This document shows, in pieces, positions 15,100 to 23,322 of a stretch of DNA of 64,000 bases. Every line of letters starts with the position of its first letter. Positions within the stretch are counted from its first letter, which is position 1. The notes beneath the pieces were generated by a model. That model had not been told where the DNA came from and ran no database searches. It saw only the letters and a list, made by a program, of their open reading frames with translations. This DNA comes from Cloacibacterium normanense (GTDB lineage: Bacteria; Bacteroidota; Bacteroidia; Flavobacteriales; Weeksellaceae), in contig NZ_CP034157.1 in NCBI RefSeq assembly GCF_003860565.1, positions 930,001 through 994,000 of the forward strand. Direction: 5' to 3'. The position numbers and the translations under genes are program-made.

Positions 15100-16707
15100 T
15101 TAAATCTTCACAAATTCCACAAAATAATTATCATTAAACTTCACCTCTTTTTTGTCTTTCAGTTTAATAGTTTGCCAATCTTTGGTTGGAGTTAGAGTTG
15201 TATTCTCTATTCTAATAGGCAAGTTGAAACCTTCTACAGTATTCGTCCATCTGTATTTTAACGTTTTTCCGTTTTGAGAAAATTCTAAAGTTGGAATTTG
15301 AGTAGTTCTTAAATATTGGTCAAAAACAGTGGAGAAATTTATTCCAGATTTTTCAGAAATATAATTTTCAATTTGCTGAGTAGTTACTGTTTGATGATAA
15401 AAATCTTTACCAATTCCTCTTAAAATTTGTCTGAATTTTTCATCATTATTTATCGCAGTTCTAATCGTGTGAAGCATGTTTGCACCTTTGTAATACATGT
15501 CACCACTTCCTTCGTTTCTTACACCGTATTTCCCGATAATAGGCTTGTCGTTTTCAATATTTTGTCTGATTCCTTTAATGTACAATTCTGCTTTTTCTAT
15601 GTTCAAATAATTTTGAGTAAAAAGCGTTTCTGAGTAACAAGTAAAACCTTCATGAATCCACATGTCAGCTTGATCTTTTGCGGTGATGTTGTTCGCAAAC
15701 CATTCGTGACCAGATTCATGAATAATGATGAAATCCCAATTTAATCCAACTCCAGTTCCAGATAAATCTCTACCAAGATAACCATTTAAATAATGATTTC
15801 CGTAAGCTACATTAGACTGATGTTCCATTCCTAAATAAGGCGTTTCTACCAATTTATAACCATCTTCATAGAAAGGATAAGCTCCAAACCAATATTCAAA
15901 CGCTTGAAGCATGGGTTTTACCTGAGTAAATTGTTTTTTGGCTTTATCTAAATTGTAAGAAAGTACATAATAATCGCAATCAAGTTTACCTTTTTCGCCA
16001 TCATAAATTTCAGAAAAATGTTCAAATTTCCCAATGGTAGGAACAATGCTGTAAAGATTGATAGGGTTTTTGACTTCCCAAGTGAAAACATTTTTGCCTT
16101 TTTCTACGGTTTGAGAGATTAATTTGCCGTTTCCAACTCCTATTAAATCTTTTGGCGTAATAATTTTCATTTCTATGCCTTCATCTGGCTCATCATTCCA
16201 AATGTCTTTTGAAGGTAACCAAAGGCTGGTTCCGTCTCCTTCTTGCGCTACAGAAATCCAAGGATTTCCTTGTTCATCTTTGGTGAAAACCCAACCACCA
16301 TCCCAAGGTGCGTGTTTTGCGATTCTAGGATTCCCGAAATATTCTAAAATCATGTAATATCTTTCTCCTTTTTTGAAACTTTGTTGAGTTTCTATAAAAA
16401 TGAAATCGTCTTCAGTTTTTACTTGGGTATAATTAAAATTTCCCATGAAATTTTTAGAATTCATAGGCTTTTGAAGGTCTAATTGAAACGTAGGGTTTTC
16501 TACATCTTTGGTAATTTCAAAGAAAATGGTGTTTTTCCCGCTGACTGATTGATCCTGAATATTAGGTTCTACACTGAGTTCATATTTTTTGACGTCCCAA
16601 AAATTTCTAAACGCCGTATCAGAACCTTTTAAAGTATCTTTTTTGGTGAAAGTTTGTGCAAAGCTGATTTGACTAAAAACTAAAAGAAATAAACCGATTT
16701 TTTTCAT
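15100..16707 (-). CDS. M1-family zinc metallopeptidase, secreted
   Basis: Aminopeptidase-N-like metalloprotease. 535 residues from ATG 16707, which opens a signal peptide (MKKIGLFLLVFSQISFAQ); a further in-frame ATG at 16740 would only prefix unconserved residues. Zinc motif HESGHEW at about residues 330-336 with the third ligand Glu about 19 residues on (MWIHEGF), the HExxH-x18-E signature, and the exopeptidase motif GMEHQ in place of GAMEN at about 293. N-terminal beta domain, thermolysin-like catalytic domain, then a short C-terminal region. Shorter than the 850-residue gluzincins; fits the compact Bacteroidota secreted M1 group. Confidence 0.9.
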   Translation of the reverse strand: MKKIGLFLLVFSQISFAQTFTKKDTLKGSDTAFRNFWDVKKYELSVEPNIQDQSVSGKNTIFFEITKDVENPTFQLDLQKPMNSKNFMGNFNYTQVKTEDDFIFIETQQSFKKGERYYMILEYFGNPRIAKHAPWDGGWVFTKDEQGNPWISVAQEGDGTSLWLPSKDIWNDEPDEGIEMKIITPKDLIGVGNGKLISQTVEKGKNVFTWEVKNPINLYSIVPTIGKFEHFSEIYDGEKGKLDCDYYVLSYNLDKAKKQFTQVKPMLQAFEYWFGAYPFYEDGYKLVETPYLGMEHQSNVAYGNHYLNGYLGRDLSGTGVGLNWDFIIIHESGHEWFANNITAKDQADMWIHEGFTCYSETLFTQNYLNIEKAELYIKGIRQNIENDKPIIGKYGVRNEGSGDMYYKGANMLHTIRTAINNDEKFRQILRGIGKDFYHQTVTTQQIENYISEKSGINFSTVFDQYLRTTQIPTLEFSQNGKTLKYRWTNTVEGFNLPIRIENTTLTPTKDWQTIKLKDKKEVKFNDNYFVEFVKI

Positions 16708-16738
16708 GAATAAAATATTTTCAATGTTTAAAAATAAC

Positions 16739-16764
16739 AAAAACCACGCAAAATCGCGTGGTTT
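16739..16764 (-). terminator. Terminator between the sigma-54 regulator and M1 peptidase genes
   Basis: Perfect 9-bp stem AAACCACGC/GCGTGGTTT with loop AAAATC; on the minus strand it continues into a T-rich tract. 52 bp after the regulator's stop. Confidence 0.65.
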
Positions 16765-16816
16765 AGTGTATAAATTTATTAAATTTTTCTAGTGTCTAAG
16801 ATCTAAATCTAACATA

Positions 16817-18001
16817 CTATTTTCTTACAAAAGCAGCTACATCTTCTGCTGTTACAGGATTTCCGCCCAAAATGATTAAACGCTCTACTACGTTTCTCAG
16901 CTCACGAATGTTTCCTGTCCAAGAGAAATTTTGAAGTGCTTTTATCGCTTTATCATCAAATTTTCTAACTGCATTTCCTTGTTCATCTGCAATGATTTGA
17001 GCAAAATGTTCTACCAAAAGCGGAATGTCTTCCTTTCTAGCATCTAATGGTGGTACATAAATTTCTATCACAGAAAGTCTGTGATATAAATCTTCTCTGA
17101 ATTTTCCGTCTTCTATTTCTTTTTGTAGATTTTTATTGGTTGCAGCAACCACTCTTACATCTACTTTTATTTCTTTGTCACTTCCTACTGGTGAAACTCT
17201 GCTTTCCTGAAGCGCACGAAGAACTTTGGCTTGTGCAACCAAACTCATGTCGCCAATTTCGTCAAGGAAAATAGTTCCTCCATTTGCTAATTCAAATTTA
17301 CCTTGTTTGTCTTTTATAGCGCCTGTAAATGAACCTTTTACGTGACCGAAAAGCTCAGATTCTATTAATTCTGATGGAATTGCCGCACAGTTTACCTCAA
17401 TCATTGGTCCTCTGCTTCTTTCACTTTGTGCATGAATAGAATGGGCTACCAGTTCTTTACCAGCACCATTTGGACCCGTAATGAGAACTCTTGCATCTGT
17501 AGCAGCTACTTTTTCAATCATATTTTGAATTTTAGAAAGCGCTTCAGAAGTACCAATCATTTGGTATTTTTTGTTGACTTTTTTCTTGAGTTGAGTATTC
17601 TCTTTTTGAAGAACTTTAGTGGTTTGAACCAAATTTTTACGGTCAAGAGCATTTCTTACGCTTGTAATCAATCTATTAATATCAATAGGTTTTGAAATAA
17701 AATCGTAAGCGCCATCTCTTAAAGAATTTACAGCAGTATCAATATCAGCATGGCCAGAAATCATGACAAAAGTAGTGTCTGGTTTTAATTGAAGTGCTTG
17801 TTTCAAAAGTTCTGTACCAGAAAGTTTTGGCATTTTTATATCTGAAATCACCAATGCAAAATCATCTTTTTCGATGAGTTTGTAGGCTTCTAAACCATCT
17901 TCTGCAACCAAAACTTCGTAATTGGTTAATTCATCTGATAAAATACTGTGCAGTACACCAGAAATTGCTTTTTCGTCTTCTACGATTAATACTTTTTGCA
18001 T
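16817..18001 (-). CDS. Sigma-54-activating response regulator (NtrC family) lacking a DNA-binding domain
   Basis: 394 residues. The receiver domain (1-120) has the acidic cluster E8-D9 and phospho-acceptor D54 in LVISDIKMPKLSG. The AAA+ sigma-54 interaction domain (about 145-385) has Walker A GPNGAGKE, the sigma-54 contact loop GSFTGA, Walker B GGTIFLDEIGD, and an arginine-finger region ending NIRELRNVVERLI. The protein ends 15-20 residues after the AAA+ lid (EDVAAFVRK); the usual Fis-type helix-turn-helix is absent. It must therefore act from solution or be tethered otherwise, as known for FlgR of Helicobacter and CtcC of Chlamydia. Leaderless geometry: TAAATTTG four bases before ATG. Cognate kinase not adjacent. 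Confidence 0.9.
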   Translation of the reverse strand: MQKVLIVEDEKAISGVLHSILSDELTNYEVLVAEDGLEAYKLIEKDDFALVISDIKMPKLSGTELLKQALQLKPDTTFVMISGHADIDTAVNSLRDGAYDFISKPIDINRLITSVRNALDRKNLVQTTKVLQKENTQLKKKVNKKYQMIGTSEALSKIQNMIEKVAATDARVLITGPNGAGKELVAHSIHAQSERSRGPMIEVNCAAIPSELIESELFGHVKGSFTGAIKDKQGKFELANGGTIFLDEIGDMSLVAQAKVLRALQESRVSPVGSDKEIKVDVRVVAATNKNLQKEIEDGKFREDLYHRLSVIEIYVPPLDARKEDIPLLVEHFAQIIADEQGNAVRKFDDKAIKALQNFSWTGNIRELRNVVERLIILGGNPVTAEDVAAFVRK

Positions 18002-18005
18002 AAGG

Positions 18006-18013
18006 CAAATTTA
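18006..18013 (-). promoter_or_regulatory. -7 promoter element TAAATTTG, sigma-54 regulator gene
   Basis: TAnnTTTG on the minus strand with four bases (CCTT) before the ATG at 18001, the same spacing as at tatA, lolD and dnaX. Confidence 0.5.
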
Positions 18014-18078
18014 ACAAATAATATTGGAATTTAATTTTATAGAATTTTACATAAAGATTTCCAAATTTTATACCAAGA

Positions 18079-18732
18079 TTAATAATTTCTCACTCCAAAA
18101 ATGGCAGAACCTATTCTTACAGAAGTAGAACCACATTCTATTGCAAGTGCAAAATCGTCACTCATTCCCATAGAAAGTGTTTCGAGTTTTCTGAAGGTTG
18201 AAAGTTCATCGAATAGAGATTTTAGAACTAAAAACTCTGATTTAACTTGATTTTTGTTGTCTGTGAATGTTGCCATTCCCATCAAACCAAGAATTTCAAT
18301 ATTTGGGTATTGATGTTCTAAATAATTACTGAAAATTTCTTTGGCTTCAGCGATTTCAAGACCATATTTGGTTTCTTCTTCGGCGATTTTTACTTGAAGT
18401 AAAACTTTAATTTTTCTATTGTTTTTTACTGCTTCTTTGTTGATTTCTAATAATATTTTTTCAGAATCTACACTTTGTATGGTATCTATAAAAGGAGCAA
18501 TATATTTTACTTTATTGGTTTGTAAATGACCAATTAAATGCCATTGAATATCAGCAGGAAGTTCGTTTACTTTGGTTAAAAGCTCTTGTACTTTATTTTC
18601 TCCGAAAACTTTTTGTCCGCAATCATAAACTTCTTGTATTTTTTCCACAGGATGAAATTTAGAAACAGCAACTAATTCTACGTTTGCTGGAATTTGGGCT
18701 TTTATTTTATGGTAATTTTCTTGAATAGACAT
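18079..18732 (-). CDS. yggS: YggS/PLPBP-family pyridoxal-phosphate homeostasis protein
   Basis: PLP-binding protein controlling B6 and amino-acid balance. 217 residues from ATG 18732. The Schiff-base lysine is K25 in VAVSKFHP, and FGENKVQEL, WHLIGHLQTNK, LMGMATF and LSMGMSDDF(A)xAIxxGSTSVRIG are the family blocks along the single TIM-barrel domain. A start at 18753 is in frame but would lie in the -7 element TAAATTTG at 18751-18758, so the internal ATG is chosen. Monocistronic and divergent from arsR. Confidence 0.93.
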   Translation of the reverse strand: MSIQENYHKIKAQIPANVELVAVSKFHPVEKIQEVYDCGQKVFGENKVQELLTKVNELPADIQWHLIGHLQTNKVKYIAPFIDTIQSVDSEKILLEINKEAVKNNRKIKVLLQVKIAEEETKYGLEIAEAKEIFSNYLEHQYPNIEILGLMGMATFTDNKNQVKSEFLVLKSLFDELSTFRKLETLSMGMSDDFALAIECGSTSVRIGSAIFGVRNY

Positions 18733-18750
18733 GATTTTGAATTTCTTTTT

Positions 18751-18758
18751 CAAATTTA
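18751..18758 (-). promoter_or_regulatory. -7 promoter element TAAATTTG, yggS
   Basis: TAnnTTTG on the minus strand 18 bp before the chosen ATG; it overlaps the alternative upstream start codon. Confidence 0.5.
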
Positions 18759-18786
18759 TGAAGAAAATTTTGGTTTAGAAAATTAT

Positions 18787-18806
18787 ATATCGTAATATTA
18801 CAATAT
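18787..18806. promoter_or_regulatory. Palindromic operator, probable ArsR binding site
   Basis: Twenty-base near-perfect dyad: perfect inner palindrome GTAATATTAC flanked by ATATC and AATAT (one mismatched pair). It ends 14 bp before the arsR ATG. Dyads of this size upstream of arsR are the usual autorepression sites; no TAnnTTTG match is clear in the same stretch, so the operator may overlap a weaker promoter. Confidence 0.6.
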
Positions 18807-18820
18807 GAAAATATAAAAAT

Positions 18821-19150
18821 ATGGGAATTTCTAAAACTGAGCATTTTACAGAAGAACAAAATGAAGTGGCAAAATTAATGAAAGCGCTTTCTCATCCTGC
18901 TAGAATTGCGATTGTAGAATATTTACTTTCTGTTGATACTTGTATTTGTAATGATATTGTAGACGAGATAAAATTGGCACAACCTACAGTTTCTCAACAT
19001 CTTAAAGAACTGAAAAATGCAGGAATTATACAAGGGGAAATTGATGGAAAAGCGATTTGCTATTGTATTAATCCAGATACATTGAAGAAAATGGAGCATT
19101 TTATTTCTGAAATTTTCAGAAAAATAGAAAAACAGAAATCTTGTTGCTAA
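18821..19150 (+). CDS. arsR: ArsR/SmtB-family metalloid-responsive repressor
   Basis: Winged-helix transcriptional repressor, 109 residues, which leaves DNA on binding As(III)/Sb(III). HTH at about 45-70 (LAQPTVSQHLKELKNAGII). Candidate ligand cysteines: C41 and C43 at the start of helix 3 (DTCICNDIV, the ELCVCDL-type arsenic site), C80 and C82 in the wing (AICYC), and a terminal C108-C109. Directly downstream of the palindromic operator and first gene of the arsenic cluster. The spacing of 172 bp to arsM contains a structured repeat, so the cluster may have internal processing. Confidence 0.9.
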   Translation: MGISKTEHFTEEQNEVAKLMKALSHPARIAIVEYLLSVDTCICNDIVDEIKLAQPTVSQHLKELKNAGIIQGEIDGKAICYCINPDTLKKMEHFISEIFRKIEKQKSCC

Positions 19151-19151
19151 T

Positions 19152-19290
19152 GTTCTTTTGATAACGAAAACGGAACTAGCCCTGATTGAGCGGTATGTTT
19201 GAGCTCTTTTTATTTTTTCAATGTGAGCGGAGTCGAAGAATCTAAAAATAAAAAAGCGAGTAGCGAAAGCAGGAAATAGCTTCAAAAAAA
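19152..19290. repeat. Structured intergenic element, copy 1 (GAGCTC-hairpin-AGCGAGT)
   Basis: Between arsR and arsM. GAGCTC at 19201-19206 opens a hairpin whose arms CTTTTTATTTTT and AAAAATAAAAAAG (19206-19217, 19244-19256) are complementary; AGCGAGT follows at 19255-19261, then AGCGAAAGCAGG. Upstream lies ACTAGCCCTGATTGAGCGG. The hairpin loop carries TGAGCGGAGTCGAAGAATCT. A second copy with unrelated but self-complementary arms occurs at 29140-29225. I suspect the Flavo-1 class of flavobacterial RNA motifs or an intergenic repeat family, but cannot verify the name from sequence alone. Confidence 0.6.
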
Positions 19291-19322
19291 ATATCTAAAA
19301 TTTATCTTTAAAATTTAAAAAA

Positions 19323-20162
19323 ATGAATTCTAACGAAGAAATCAAAGAAATGGTAAAGCAAAAATATGCAGAAATCGCTTTACAAAACCAAGATACTAAC
19401 GCTTCATCTTGTTGTGGAAGCGGTGGTTGCAGTACAGAAGTGTACAATATAATGACGGATGATTATGATCATTTGGAAGGTTATAATCCTGATGCAGACC
19501 TAAAATTAGGTTGCGGTTTGCCAACAGAATTTGCCAAAATTAAAAAAGGCGATTACGTAGTAGATTTAGGAAGTGGAGCAGGAAATGATTGTTTCGTAGC
19601 GCGAGCAGAAACTGGCGAATCTGGAAAAGTGGTGGGAATAGATTTCACTCCTGAAATGATAGAAAAAGCTAGAAATAATGCAGATAAATTAGGTTTCAAT
19701 AATGTAGAATTCCGTTTGGGAGACATTGAGAATATTCCTTTGATGAGCAATGTTGCCGATGTTGTGGTAAGCAATTGCGTGATGAATTTGGTTCCTAATA
19801 AACCAAAAGCTTTTGCAGAAGTTCAAAGAATTTTGAAACCAACTGGTCATTTTTCGATTTCTGATATTGTTTTGGTGGGAGATTTACCCGAAAAAATTAA
19901 AAATGCTGCAGAAATGTATGCTGGTTGTGTTGCTTCGGCAATTCAAATGGAAGATTATTTGAAAATTATCGAAAATTCTGGTTTCAAAAACATTACTTTA
20001 CAGAAGAAAAAACCGATTATCGTTCCAGATGATATTCTAAAAAATTACCTGAACGAAGAAGAAATTCAGCAATATAAAGATTCTACCACCAGAATTTACA
20101 GCATCACTGTTTACGCAGAAAAAGTAGTGGGTTGTTGTACTCCAAATTCGGGTTGTTGTTAA
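19323..20162 (+). CDS. arsM: Arsenite S-adenosylmethionine methyltransferase
   Basis: Methylates As(III) to volatile/less toxic methylarsenicals. 279 residues: N-terminal Cys-rich segment SSCCGSGGC, Rossmann SAM-binding motif VVDLGSGAGND (80-89), and the catalytic cysteines C152 (SNCVMNL) and C202 (YAGCVASA), exactly 50 residues apart as the conserved pair C174/C224 of algal ArsM. The third conserved Cys is likely C64 (KLGCGLP). The tail ends GCCTPNSGCC, a second Cys cluster that may bind or shuttle arsenic. Second gene of the arsenic cluster; 42 bp to the next gene. Confidence 0.93.
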   Translation: MNSNEEIKEMVKQKYAEIALQNQDTNASSCCGSGGCSTEVYNIMTDDYDHLEGYNPDADLKLGCGLPTEFAKIKKGDYVVDLGSGAGNDCFVARAETGESGKVVGIDFTPEMIEKARNNADKLGFNNVEFRLGDIENIPLMSNVADVVVSNCVMNLVPNKPKAFAEVQRILKPTGHFSISDIVLVGDLPEKIKNAAEMYAGCVASAIQMEDYLKIIENSGFKNITLQKKKPIIVPDDILKNYLNEEEIQQYKDSTTRIYSITVYAEKVVGCCTPNSGCC

Positions 20163-20204
20163 ATTATTTTTTTTAAATCCTTGAAGGATTGCTTACTTTA
20201 AACT

Positions 20205-20825
20205 ATGGAAATAAATAAAAAGCAACATTGGGAAAATGTTTTCGCCACCAAAAAAGAAACAGAAGTAAGTTGGTATCAAGAGAAACCTGAAACTTCTCTA
20301 CAATTTTTTGAAAGAAATAACATTCCAAAAACTGCCAAGATTTTAGAAATTGGTGGTGGAGATAGTTATTTGATTGATAATCTATTATTGCAAGATTATG
20401 AAAGTCTTACTTTACTTGATATTTCAGAAAATGCAATAGAAAGAATCAAGAAAAGACTAGGCGAAAAATCAGAAAAAGTACGTTTTGTAGTGTCTGATAT
20501 TTTAGATTTTTCTTCAATAGAAAAGTTTGACGTGATACATGATAGAGCGAGTTTTCATTTTTTGACCAAAGATGAAGATATTCAGAAATATGCTACTTTG
20601 ATGAATGATATTTTAAAAGAAAACGGACTGTATTTTGTGGGAACCTTTTCAGAATCAGGACCTCTAAAATGTAGCGGTTTAGAAATTACACAATACAGCA
20701 AAGAGAAGTTCTTGAAAATTTTCGGAAATGATTTTTCGCTGCTCCATAGTTTTGAAGAAGTTCATAAAACACCTTTTGAAACCACACAAAACTTTATTTT
20801 CTGCGAATTCCAAAAGAAAATGTAA
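20205..20825 (+). CDS. Class I SAM-dependent methyltransferase, thiopurine/tellurite-resistance-like
   Basis: 206 residues. Motif I is ILEIGGGDSYLIDNLL (about 46-61), with acidic LLDIS (motif II) and FDVIHDRASFHFL. The N-terminal QHWENVFATKKETEVSWYQ and the overall layout resemble small TPMT/TehB-like methyltransferases and 'SAM methyltransferase' members often found in metalloid-resistance clusters. The substrate is not deducible; location between arsM and a metal transporter makes an arsenic/selenium/tellurium substrate plausible by inference. Ten bases separate it from the HMA-CDF gene, so they share a transcript. Confidence 0.75.
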   Translation: MEINKKQHWENVFATKKETEVSWYQEKPETSLQFFERNNIPKTAKILEIGGGDSYLIDNLLLQDYESLTLLDISENAIERIKKRLGEKSEKVRFVVSDILDFSSIEKFDVIHDRASFHFLTKDEDIQKYATLMNDILKENGLYFVGTFSESGPLKCSGLEITQYSKEKFLKIFGNDFSLLHSFEEVHKTPFETTQNFIFCEFQKKM

Positions 20826-20834
20826 CTTTATGTA

Positions 20835-21623
20835 ATGAAAAAGTCCAAATTCAAAATCCATAAAATGGATTGCCCTTCAGAAGAGCAAATCATCAGAATG
20901 AAGCTCCAGAATTTCAAATCGATTGAAGCTTTGGATTTTGATATTCCCAATCGGGAATTATTGGTTTTTCATCATGAAAATGAAGAAGAAATTTTCAAAC
21001 AATTAGAAACACTAAATTTTGATACACAGCATATTTCTACAGAATTTACGCAAGAAAAACTCCAAGAACACAAAAATCAAACACAATTGCTTTGGAGTGT
21101 TTTAGGAATCAATTTTTTCTTTTTTTTGCTAGAAATTTTCTATGGTTTTTGGTCTAACTCTATGGGATTAGTTGCCGATAGTCTAGATATGTTGGCAGAT
21201 AGTTTTGTGTATTTATTGGCTTTATTTGCAGTTGGAAAAGCCATTGAAAGAAAGAAAAATGTTGCCAAAATCAGCGGATATTTTCAGTTGATTTTGGCAA
21301 TTTTAGGTTTAACAGAAGTTTTGCGAAGATTTTTTGTAAAAACAGAAGTTCCAGAATTTCAAATGATGATGCTTATTTCGTTTTTAGCATTATTAGGAAA
21401 CGCAGCTTGTCTTTATCTTTTGCAAAAAAGTAAAAGCAAAGAAGCACATATTCAGGCGAGTGTAATCTTTACCAATAATGATGTGATGATCAATCTAGGA
21501 GTGATAATTGCTGGGGTTTTAGTCTATTTTACACATAGCAAAATGCCAGATTTAGCCATTGGAACTCTTATTTTTATCTTGGTGACGAGAGGCGCTTTTT
21601 CGATTTTAAAACTATCAAAATAA
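20835..21623 (+). CDS. Cation diffusion facilitator-like transporter with N-terminal HMA-like domain
   Basis: 262 residues. Residues 1-70 resemble a heavy-metal-associated fold in which the usual MxCxxC is reduced to KMDCPSEEQII with a single Cys (C13). Residues about 85-260 hold around six TM segments with the CDF metal-site pattern SMGLVADSLDMLADSFVYL (Asp residues at SLDMLAD). HASV of the second metal site appears as IQASVIFTNNDVMINLG. The fusion of an HMA-like module to a CDF body in an arsenic cluster suggests a soft-metal or metalloid-thiolate cargo; this is inference. Four bases to the next gene. Confidence 0.75.
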   Translation: MKKSKFKIHKMDCPSEEQIIRMKLQNFKSIEALDFDIPNRELLVFHHENEEEIFKQLETLNFDTQHISTEFTQEKLQEHKNQTQLLWSVLGINFFFFLLEIFYGFWSNSMGLVADSLDMLADSFVYLLALFAVGKAIERKKNVAKISGYFQLILAILGLTEVLRRFFVKTEVPEFQMMMLISFLALLGNAACLYLLQKSKSKEAHIQASVIFTNNDVMINLGVIIAGVLVYFTHSKMPDLAIGTLIFILVTRGAFSILKLSK

Positions 21624-21627
21624 ACAC

Positions 21628-22242
21628 ATGAACATAAAAATTAGAGAAATAATTTCTCAACTTTCCACGGAAAGGATTTCGGAGGAACGAAAAATAATCC
21701 TTCAACCTTTAATTGAATTTATCTCTTCTAAAATATCTAAAAATGAAGAAGTTAGATTAAATTTTATTTGTACTCATAATTCCAGAAGGAGCCATCTTTC
21801 ACAGATTTGGGCACAAACAATGGCGAATTATTATCACATTGAAAATGTTTTTTGTTATTCTGGTGGAACAGAAGCGACAGCCATGTTCCCGAAAGTTGTA
21901 GAAACGCTTACAAATCAAGGTTTTGAAATTTTAAAATTATCAGAAACTGAAAATCCTGTTTATGCAGTAAAATTTGCCGAAAATGAACATGCGGTGATTT
22001 GTTTTTCTAAAAAATATAATGATGATTTTAACCCGAAATCAGCATTTGCCTCCATTCTCACGTGTGATTCTGCAGACGAAAATTGCCCGATTGTTTACGG
22101 TGCAGAAGCTAGAATTCCAATAAAGTACGAAGATCCTAAAAAATCTGATGGAACGCCTGAAATGAATGAAACATATTTCAACAGAAGTTTAGAAATTGCT
22201 ACAGAAATGAAATTTGTCTTTGAAAATTTAAGAAAACCATAA
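21628..22242 (+). CDS. arsC: Arsenate reductase-like low-molecular-weight phosphatase
   Basis: 204 residues. The P-loop CTHNSRRS (C48 nucleophile, R54) is the CX5R signature shared by LMW protein tyrosine phosphatases and thioredoxin-coupled arsenate reductases. The later cysteines C139/C144-like pair in ILTCDSADENCPI provide candidates for the resolving disulfide cascade. In an ars operon this is expected to reduce As(V) to As(III) for Acr3 export and ArsM methylation. The N-terminal 40 residues form a helical extension seen in the Bacteroidota group. 21 bp to acr3. Confidence 0.85.
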   Translation: MNIKIREIISQLSTERISEERKIILQPLIEFISSKISKNEEVRLNFICTHNSRRSHLSQIWAQTMANYYHIENVFCYSGGTEATAMFPKVVETLTNQGFEILKLSETENPVYAVKFAENEHAVICFSKKYNDDFNPKSAFASILTCDSADENCPIVYGAEARIPIKYEDPKKSDGTPEMNETYFNRSLEIATEMKFVFENLRKP

Positions 22243-22263
22243 AACAAACTCATAAAAATTAAC

Positions 22264-23295
22264 ATGAAACCCAAACTAAAATTTCTCGACAGATATTTAA
22301 CATTATGGATTTTTTCAGCAATGATTTTTGGAGTTTTGCTCGGAAAATTTATTCCAGCAATTCCAGAAATCATCAATCAGTTTTCTAGTGGAACGACTAA
22401 TATTCCATTAGCAATTGGTTTGATTTTGATGATGTTTCCACCTTTAGCTAAAGTAGATTATAGTCTTTTGCCTATGGCTTTTAAAGACCGTAAAACGATG
22501 GGAGTTTCTTTGTTGCTCAATTGGATTATTGGTCCGATTTTGATGTTCGTTTTGGCAATTATTTTCCTAAAAGACGAACCCAATTACATGGTTGGATTGA
22601 TTTTGATTGGTTTAGCAAGATGTATTGCAATGGTGATTGTTTGGAATGATTTGGCTTCTGGAAATCGTGAATATGCCGCAATGTTAGTGGCGTTAAATAG
22701 CATTTTTCAAGTGTTTACGTACAGTTTTTACGCTTGGTTGTTTATTAATTTTTTACCTCAATATTTAGGTTTTGGAAATTTTGAAATTTCAGTTCCCATG
22801 AAAGATGTAGCAATAAGTGTTGCCATTTATTTGGGAATTCCTTTTGTTGCAGGTTTTTTGACAAGATATTTCTTGATTGCTCAAAAAGGAAAAGAGTGGT
22901 ACAATAGAGTTTTCGTTCCGAAAATTTCGCCCATTACTTTGTATGCATTGTTGTTTACAATAGTGGTGATGTTCAGTTTAAAAGGCGATAAAATTGTAGA
23001 ATTGCCTTTTGACGTGATTAAAATAGCGATTCCATTGGTGATTTATTTTGTTTTGATGTTTTTCACCAGTTTCTTTATCAATCGTAAATTAGGAATAGAT
23101 TATGATAAAAACGCTTCGGTTTCTTTCACCGCTACTGGAAATAATTTTGAACTCGCGATTGCAGTTGCCATAGCCGTTTTTGGGATTCATTCTAAAGAAG
23201 CTTTTGCAGGAGTAATTGGACCACTCATAGAAGTTCCGGTGCTAATTTTATTGGTAAAAGCAAGTCTTTGGTTAAAGAAAAAATGGTATAAATAA
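22264..23295 (+). CDS. acr3: Arsenite efflux transporter, ACR3 family
   Basis: Inner-membrane carrier expelling As(OH)3/arsenite by proton motive force. 343 residues, about 10 TM segments. The conserved Cys lies in [15 protein letters not shown] (C120), the Acr3 signature in TM4, and the second signature is [25 protein letters not shown]. Last gene of the arsenic operon, followed immediately by a terminator. The cluster order arsR-arsM-MTase-CDF-arsC-acr3 gives reduction, methylation and export from one transcript. Confidence 0.95.
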   Translation: MKPKLKFLDRYLTLWIFSAMIFGVLLGKFIPAIPEIINQFSSGTTNIPLAIGLILMMFPPLAKVDYSLLPMAFKDRKTMGVSLLLNWIIGPILMFVLAIIFLKDEPNYMVGLILIGLARCIAMVIVWNDLASGNREYAAMLVALNSIFQVFTYSFYAWLFINFLPQYLGFGNFEISVPMKDVAISVAIYLGIPFVAGFLTRYFLIAQKGKEWYNRVFVPKISPITLYALLFTIVVMFSLKGDKIVELPFDVIKIAIPLVIYFVLMFFTSFFINRKLGIDYDKNASVSFTATGNNFELAIAVAIAVFGIHSKEAFAGVIGPLIEVPVLILLVKASLWLKKKWYK

Positions 23296-23322
23296 AGCGA
23301 GAATAAATCTCGCTTTTTATTT
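23294..23322 (+). terminator. Terminator of the arsenic operon
   Basis: Stem AAAGCGAGA/TCTCGCTTT with loop ATAAA and trailing T run, beginning in the acr3 stop codon; also overlaps the end of the convergent cobB. Confidence 0.75.

Noticed and set aside
19553-19774. Antisense frame opposite arsM
   Set aside because: No domain; arsM is certain in the other strand.
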